From: Antedon mediterranea
Lineage: Eukaryota > Echinodermata > Crinoidea > Comatulida > Antedonidae
Direction of reading: 5' to 3'
Length of the DNA stretch: 64,000 nt
Assembly: GCF_964355755.1 (NCBI RefSeq)
Contig: NC_092675.1
Location: 8,404,312 to 8,468,311, forward strand
Of this stretch, positions 59,781-64,000 are shown piece by piece; positions within the stretch are counted from its first letter, which is position 1; the number at the start of each line of letters is the position of its first letter. Below the pieces are notes generated by a model, which saw nothing but the letters and a program-made list of their open reading frames with translations, ran no database searches and had not been told where the DNA came from. Position numbers and translations under genes: made by a program.

Positions 59781-59880
59781 CCAATCAAATAGCCAAAAGT
59801 CATGCAACCGTGAACTCTACCGATCACGGGAAAGCTCAGCTTTGATTGGCTTACACAATGACATCATAACAAAATAAAAG
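59781..59880 (+). promoter_or_regulatory. Candidate promoter of the PIWI-like gene
   Basis: Two CCAAT boxes in opposite orientation (CCAATCAAA at 59781 and TTTGATTGG at 59841) are followed by the CRE-like TGACATCAT and the TATA-like AAATAAAAG at 59872. The spacing would place a start site near 59905, about 140 bp upstream of the ATG. Supported by arrangement only. Confidence 0.35.
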
Positions 59881-60046
59881 CAGCTACAAACTTGTCATCT
59901 CCTAGCCTATGCAGGATTTTAAGGCAGCGTTTGCATTATCCATGCTTCTAAAGGCTACAGTAGTTGTCGCCCTGTTATCCTGCAGTAAATAACCTATAAT
60001 TATTTTTTTATTTTAATTCTCAGTTGGGAACCACAGTTTTTGAAGA

Positions 60047-62167
60047 ATGTCTGGGTTTGGACGTGGAGGTCGAGGAGCAGCCCTCCTAAAGCTTTTAGAA
60101 GAACCTCGTCGTCCAGGCCAACAAAATGACAATTTTACTCAATCTACGAATGGTGCAAATGGCCACTCTAAACCTGAGTCAACCAAGTCTAAAGGAAGAG
60201 GGCTCATGTTAGCTGCGCTTGGAGAGCAGCTTAAACAAGACTCAAATGGAAGTTAGTACATGTCACATCATTATTAGTTATCCGCTCATGGCGGATAACT
60301 CCTTGTAACTGTCCGGTTTCATCATCTTTTTTTTTCTGTATTCTTCTTTCTTTCTGTCATTTTTGTGCAGAGCGTATCTCTAAAACCTGTAAAGTTAACA
60401 TTTCATAACTTTGTCAACATATGGGCATTCACGTGAAGTTGTGCTTTCCTATTTTTGAATGATGTCAGAGTTGCGCAACATGACTTATGCGCGTTTTTAT
60501 GCATTTCGCGTATTTAACATAGATCGAAAACCATAAAACAATTTAAATTGAAACTTAGCAAAAGTATAATTTTTATCTTGCGCTAACTGTCTGTGGAAAA
60601 AAAATGGCATGTTTCACAGAAAGTTACGCGCGCACGCACGTTTAAAATTTGAAAATGCGAAAATTCAATTTCTAATCAACTTTCTACGCGTTTCATGTCA
60701 TTTTAAGCATGTCAAAAATTCCCAGGCGCGCGCAATTTTTTTACGTACGCGTGCGCACGTAGCGCAAAAACACTTTTTTTTCGCGTGATTTATGTTTTTC
60801 CAGCCTTTTCTAGTAATTTTACAAACTTTTAAACAATTTCGACTTAAAATCACGTCATACGGGCACGTAGAATTGGATAATTTTCGCGAGTTTTTGATGA
60901 AAAAGTAAAAAAATTTGTCAAAATTTGTCAAAATTATGCCTTTTTTTAAACAGTCGTAATTTCTAAACTGGACGGTCAATTTTTTGTGGATGACATATTC
61001 TTGAAGTTGATGAGTTATAGATATCGGATCATGTATTAATATGGCTAACCGGACATTGTGACGTCATCGTATGGCCACGCGAATATATAATTTAGGATTT
61101 TTGTATCTTTCGTCGTAGCCCATCACATTTAATAGAGCGCATCTCTACTTATCCGTTTTCCATTTTCACCCCGATTTTGATATTGTCTAGATCAATCAAC
61201 TATCTTTCGCATGACTTAAAAATATTTTAATTTTTATTACGTCATCATGTCTAAAAACGTTAATAACGTGGGTCAATTATTTTCATCTTTACAGTAAATT
61301 TCAATCTGTTATAGCTCGTCAGAATAAAACGTGATAATCATGATTAAAACGTTTTCTGGAAGCTATTGGATTGTAGATACGAATTTATGTAAACATTTTG
61401 CCAATCGAATGTTGTGACGTCATCATATGACCAGTTAAATAAAAAAAGTTGTATTTTCATCTTTTGCGTCATAATTCATCACATTTAAAAGGGCACGCAT
61501 CAATATTTTACGTATTTAAATTTCTTCTACACATTAATATGTTGTTGCCGAGATAATTTCCTTCCGAAATTGCTATCTTAGTGTTTCATTTTGATACCGT
61601 CGCTATGTTAAAAATTGGAATAAATGGCGGGTCCAGTCATTTCACCTATTCTACCCTGTATGTAATATGTATACAGATTATATTGTATAATAATGACACA
61701 AAATAACAGAATTCAGCAATAACAACATACAGTATCATATTCTTCAGTTCAGGTCATATTGCCATAATCTTTTTCTGTGTGCAATATTCTAACGTATGAC
61801 GTCTACGTGGCCTTTGTCGTGCGGATAACTAACTCGTCAAAGTGACGAGTTACATGTCTAGTTAAAATTATTTTGGTTTCTTTCATCCTGCTTTATTTTA
61901 AATAGTCTGAATGTTTTTTGTAGATTTTACTATAAAAGATAGATAATATATAGATGATTAAAAACATTTAACAATAATATTTTTGACATTATTTTTTCCT
62001 TTAAATAACATAGACACTCAGCGAAATCCATCTCCTGAGATAAAAGAGTCACGAGTTCCAGAAAGACATTCTCCTTCTAGTAGCATGACACCGGATACAT
62101 CTGTAACAGACAAGATGACAAAGTTGCACTTGCAAAAAGATAAGAAGATTGGAGTGTATGGACAGAA
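60047..62167 (+). CDS. Probable PIWI-like protein, N-terminal exons only (gene continues past the window)
   Basis: PIWI-clade Argonautes bind piRNAs and silence transposons, mostly in germline and stem cells. Two exons are visible: 60047-60251 and 62014-62167; phases agree (1, then 2), giving about 119 residues. Two glycine-arginine motifs followed by a leucine-rich helix, GRGGRGAALLKLLEE at residues 5-19 and GRGLMLAALGEQL at 50-62, are typical of PIWI N-termini and are candidate arginine methylation sites for Tudor proteins. Exon 2 ends DKKIGVYGQ, resembling the link that precedes the Argonaute N domain. The PAZ and PIWI domains would lie beyond position 64000. The ATG follows TTTGAAGA and may sit behind a splice acceptor at 60023. 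Another RG-rich protein cannot be excluded from 119 residues. Confidence 0.55.
60268..61861 (+). mobile_element. Helitron-like non-autonomous element in the PIWI-like intron
   Basis: The element starts with TC after an A (60267) and ends with CTAG before a T (61862), the Helitron insertion rule. A hairpin AACTCGTCA/TGACGAGTT (61831-61851) lies 6 bp before the terminal CTAG, as expected. The left end has its own hairpin TATCCGC/GCGGATA (60280-60298), and CGGATAACT recurs just before the 3' hairpin, as in some Helentron-type elements. No Rep/helicase ORF is present. It begins 16 bp after the splice donor of the first PIWI-like exon. Confidence 0.6.
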
Positions 62168-64000
62168 GTAAGAAATTTGTAGACTATTTAAATTGTCTTA
62201 GGGTGTGTTTCTGTTTTAGGGAGCTATGACTTTTTAACACTGTAGATGATAAATTGTTTTTCCATGATTTTTTTTACAAATTGATTATCAATGAGCAGCC
62301 ATTGTTCATGCGTGAATTCACCTGATATCCGGTAGTCGTGTTTTCTGTACATATTATACAATGACGTGCACTAAAAAATACTCTACATTTAACCATGATT
62401 TTATTGAATTACTCAATATACCATCCACTCACTGCTTACGGCGTGGTGTTGTTTTGTGGGGAATGAATTGGGAATTGTCTTATTTTCAAACGACGATGAC
62501 AAACCGACCTGTACAATGAAGTTTAACCAACAACATTGTTTTTGTTCATCGACGAAGCGAAATACTTTTTTTTATTATTATATTTTTTTCTTTATGGGCA
62601 TTCCACACTATTTGGTCCGTGGGTTTAAAGTGGAGCTCCACCCAGAAAATTACTATTTTTCATACATTTCAACTATTATTTAAAAATATCATCGCTTATA
62701 CTTCATATTTTTTTGAAATTTTTTTCAATGAGTACGATTTTCTTAAAAATCACGCCTTTTTGCGTTTTGGGGGGATACCTTGTAATTTCCTATTCTTTGA
62801 CATGCAAAAGGGGGGTATATTTGAATAATCCTAAAAAATTCATTTCTTCACCAAAAAAAAAAATGTAAAATGTATATTTATGTAATTTTTCCAGATCTTT
62901 CTATTTCTGGTATTTTTATCACGTATACATTGCGCAATTTTGCGTAAATAGACACTTTCCCCCGTTCGGGTCCAATTGGGTTTTTTATTTTGCTAGGGAG
63001 TACGATCACGTGACATTTTTCACAATCACACTACACTGCAGCTGGCGATCTGTTATTTTGTCGCGATGTTATTTTTGACGGGCGAAAAGTATATTAAAAC
63101 ATTCTGAATGTGACCCTATTATGTTTCACAGTGTAATAATGTGATTATGAGACTATTACTAAATGTCAAATTTAACGAGATTTGAGAAAGACGTGGCTAT
63201 ATATTCAATAAAGCTAGGCCTAGGCCTACTAGAGTGTAGGTATGTACCGATGCTGCGTGGCCTCTAGCTAGGCTAGGCTGACAGCAGTGAAGTTTGTTTT
63301 GCTGGCACCCGACCTTGGCCTACCCATGGGCCATGATAGGGTGCCTGAATAGTTGCTTTTCAGTCAGGTCTAAGCTTGCACATCGCTTTACTACTCTTGT
63401 TCTGTATACTATAGGATTTTGTGTTTCACAATTCTTAATGTGCGAGAAAACCCAGGAACGATAAATGGGGCGAAACGACCATGCCTATGAATACATAGGC
63501 CTCTAGACAAAAATTCAAGGCTAGCTAGGCTGAGCAGAAGCTGAGCTAGGCTGAGCAGAAGCTGAGCTAGGCCTAGCCCTAGCTTAAAGTTAAAAGCAAT
63601 CTGATAAGATTATTATGCTGTTGTTGTACAGTGAAAATCATGAGGTTACATGTAAATTATAATGACATTCTTATCGGAAATATTACTTAGGCCTAAACAA
63701 ATCGTATTAATTAATTGTGTGTATAAAATTTATTCCCCATTTTTCGACACATAATTTACCAAAGGGGAGACATTTCATCAATGCGTTGACCGGTGACTAA
63801 AACGCGTCAGTCGCTAAGTGTAACGCGTTTGCGACGTATTGTAAACTAATAACCCCTAAGTTACTGAAAAACTGTAATGTGTTAAAAAACACTATTTTCT
63901 GACCAATTTTTTAGAAATGATTTTTAGGAAAATATTTCCGTATTTTTCCTGTTTTTTTTTATGTAATCACTTTCAATTAAACATACTTAAACATAATATA
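62168..64000 (+). other. Intron of the PIWI-like gene, cut by the window end
   Basis: No further exon that continues the PIWI-like frame could be supported. AGGCCTAG-rich sequence returns at 63205-63585. The rest is AT-rich and non-coding. Confidence 0.45.
63525..63585. repeat. 21-bp tandem repeat GAGCTAGGCTGAGCAGAAGCT
   Basis: About two and a half copies in tandem, bordered by AGGCCTAGCCCTAGC. Confidence 0.75.

Overview
This is a eukaryotic, AT-rich, intron-rich genomic window, most likely from a marine invertebrate deuterostome (an echinoderm would fit best). The evidence is the gene content (cytosolic sulfotransferase, giant cadherin, vitamin K-dependent carboxylase, paraoxonase, PIWI-like N-terminus), GT-AG introns throughout, a dense repeat load (5S-rRNA-derived SINE, tRNA-derived SINEs, MITEs, a probable Helitron) and a strikingly common palindrome TAGGCCTA. 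The lineage is inferred from style, not from a database match.

Layout: 1-1622 repeat-rich upstream DNA with a MITE-like foldback; 1623-5379 (+) a complete six-exon cytosolic sulfotransferase (300 aa); 5710-32931 (-) a very large cadherin with at least 44 exons, about 2,200 aa, roughly 16 extracellular cadherin repeats, a membrane-adjacent domain, one transmembrane helix and a cytoplasmic tail ending in a PDZ-ligand-like motif, resembling the CDH23/PCDH15 type. Its longest intron holds a separate intronless 477-codon ORF (27268-28701, -) with a FEN1/XPG-like PIN nuclease fold signature and a cysteine-rich CXC-type tail, probably part of a mobile or multicopy element. 35690-41868 (+) is a 14-exon gamma-glutamyl carboxylase; 44057-50501 (-) a nine-exon paraoxonase; 60047-62167 and beyond (+) the first coding exons of a probable PIWI-like gene that runs out of the window.

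Sulfotransferase and cadherin are convergent, with facing poly(A) signals about 30 bp apart. Cadherin and carboxylase are divergent. Carboxylase and paraoxonase are convergent, with a 5S-derived SINE between them that carries the first canonical AATAAA I can find after the carboxylase stop. Paraoxonase and PIWI are divergent across about 9.5 kb of repeat-filled DNA. The genes do not form a functional unit; this is ordinary animal gene order with heavy mobile-element traffic in introns. The most interesting points are the nested FEN1-like/CXC ORF, a Helitron-like element starting 16 bp inside an intron of the PIWI-like gene (PIWI proteins repress transposons), and the cadherin architecture with several degenerate calcium linkers.

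Exon coordinates were derived by hand from splice consensus plus exact phase agreement between neighbours; wherever phases did not agree this is stated.
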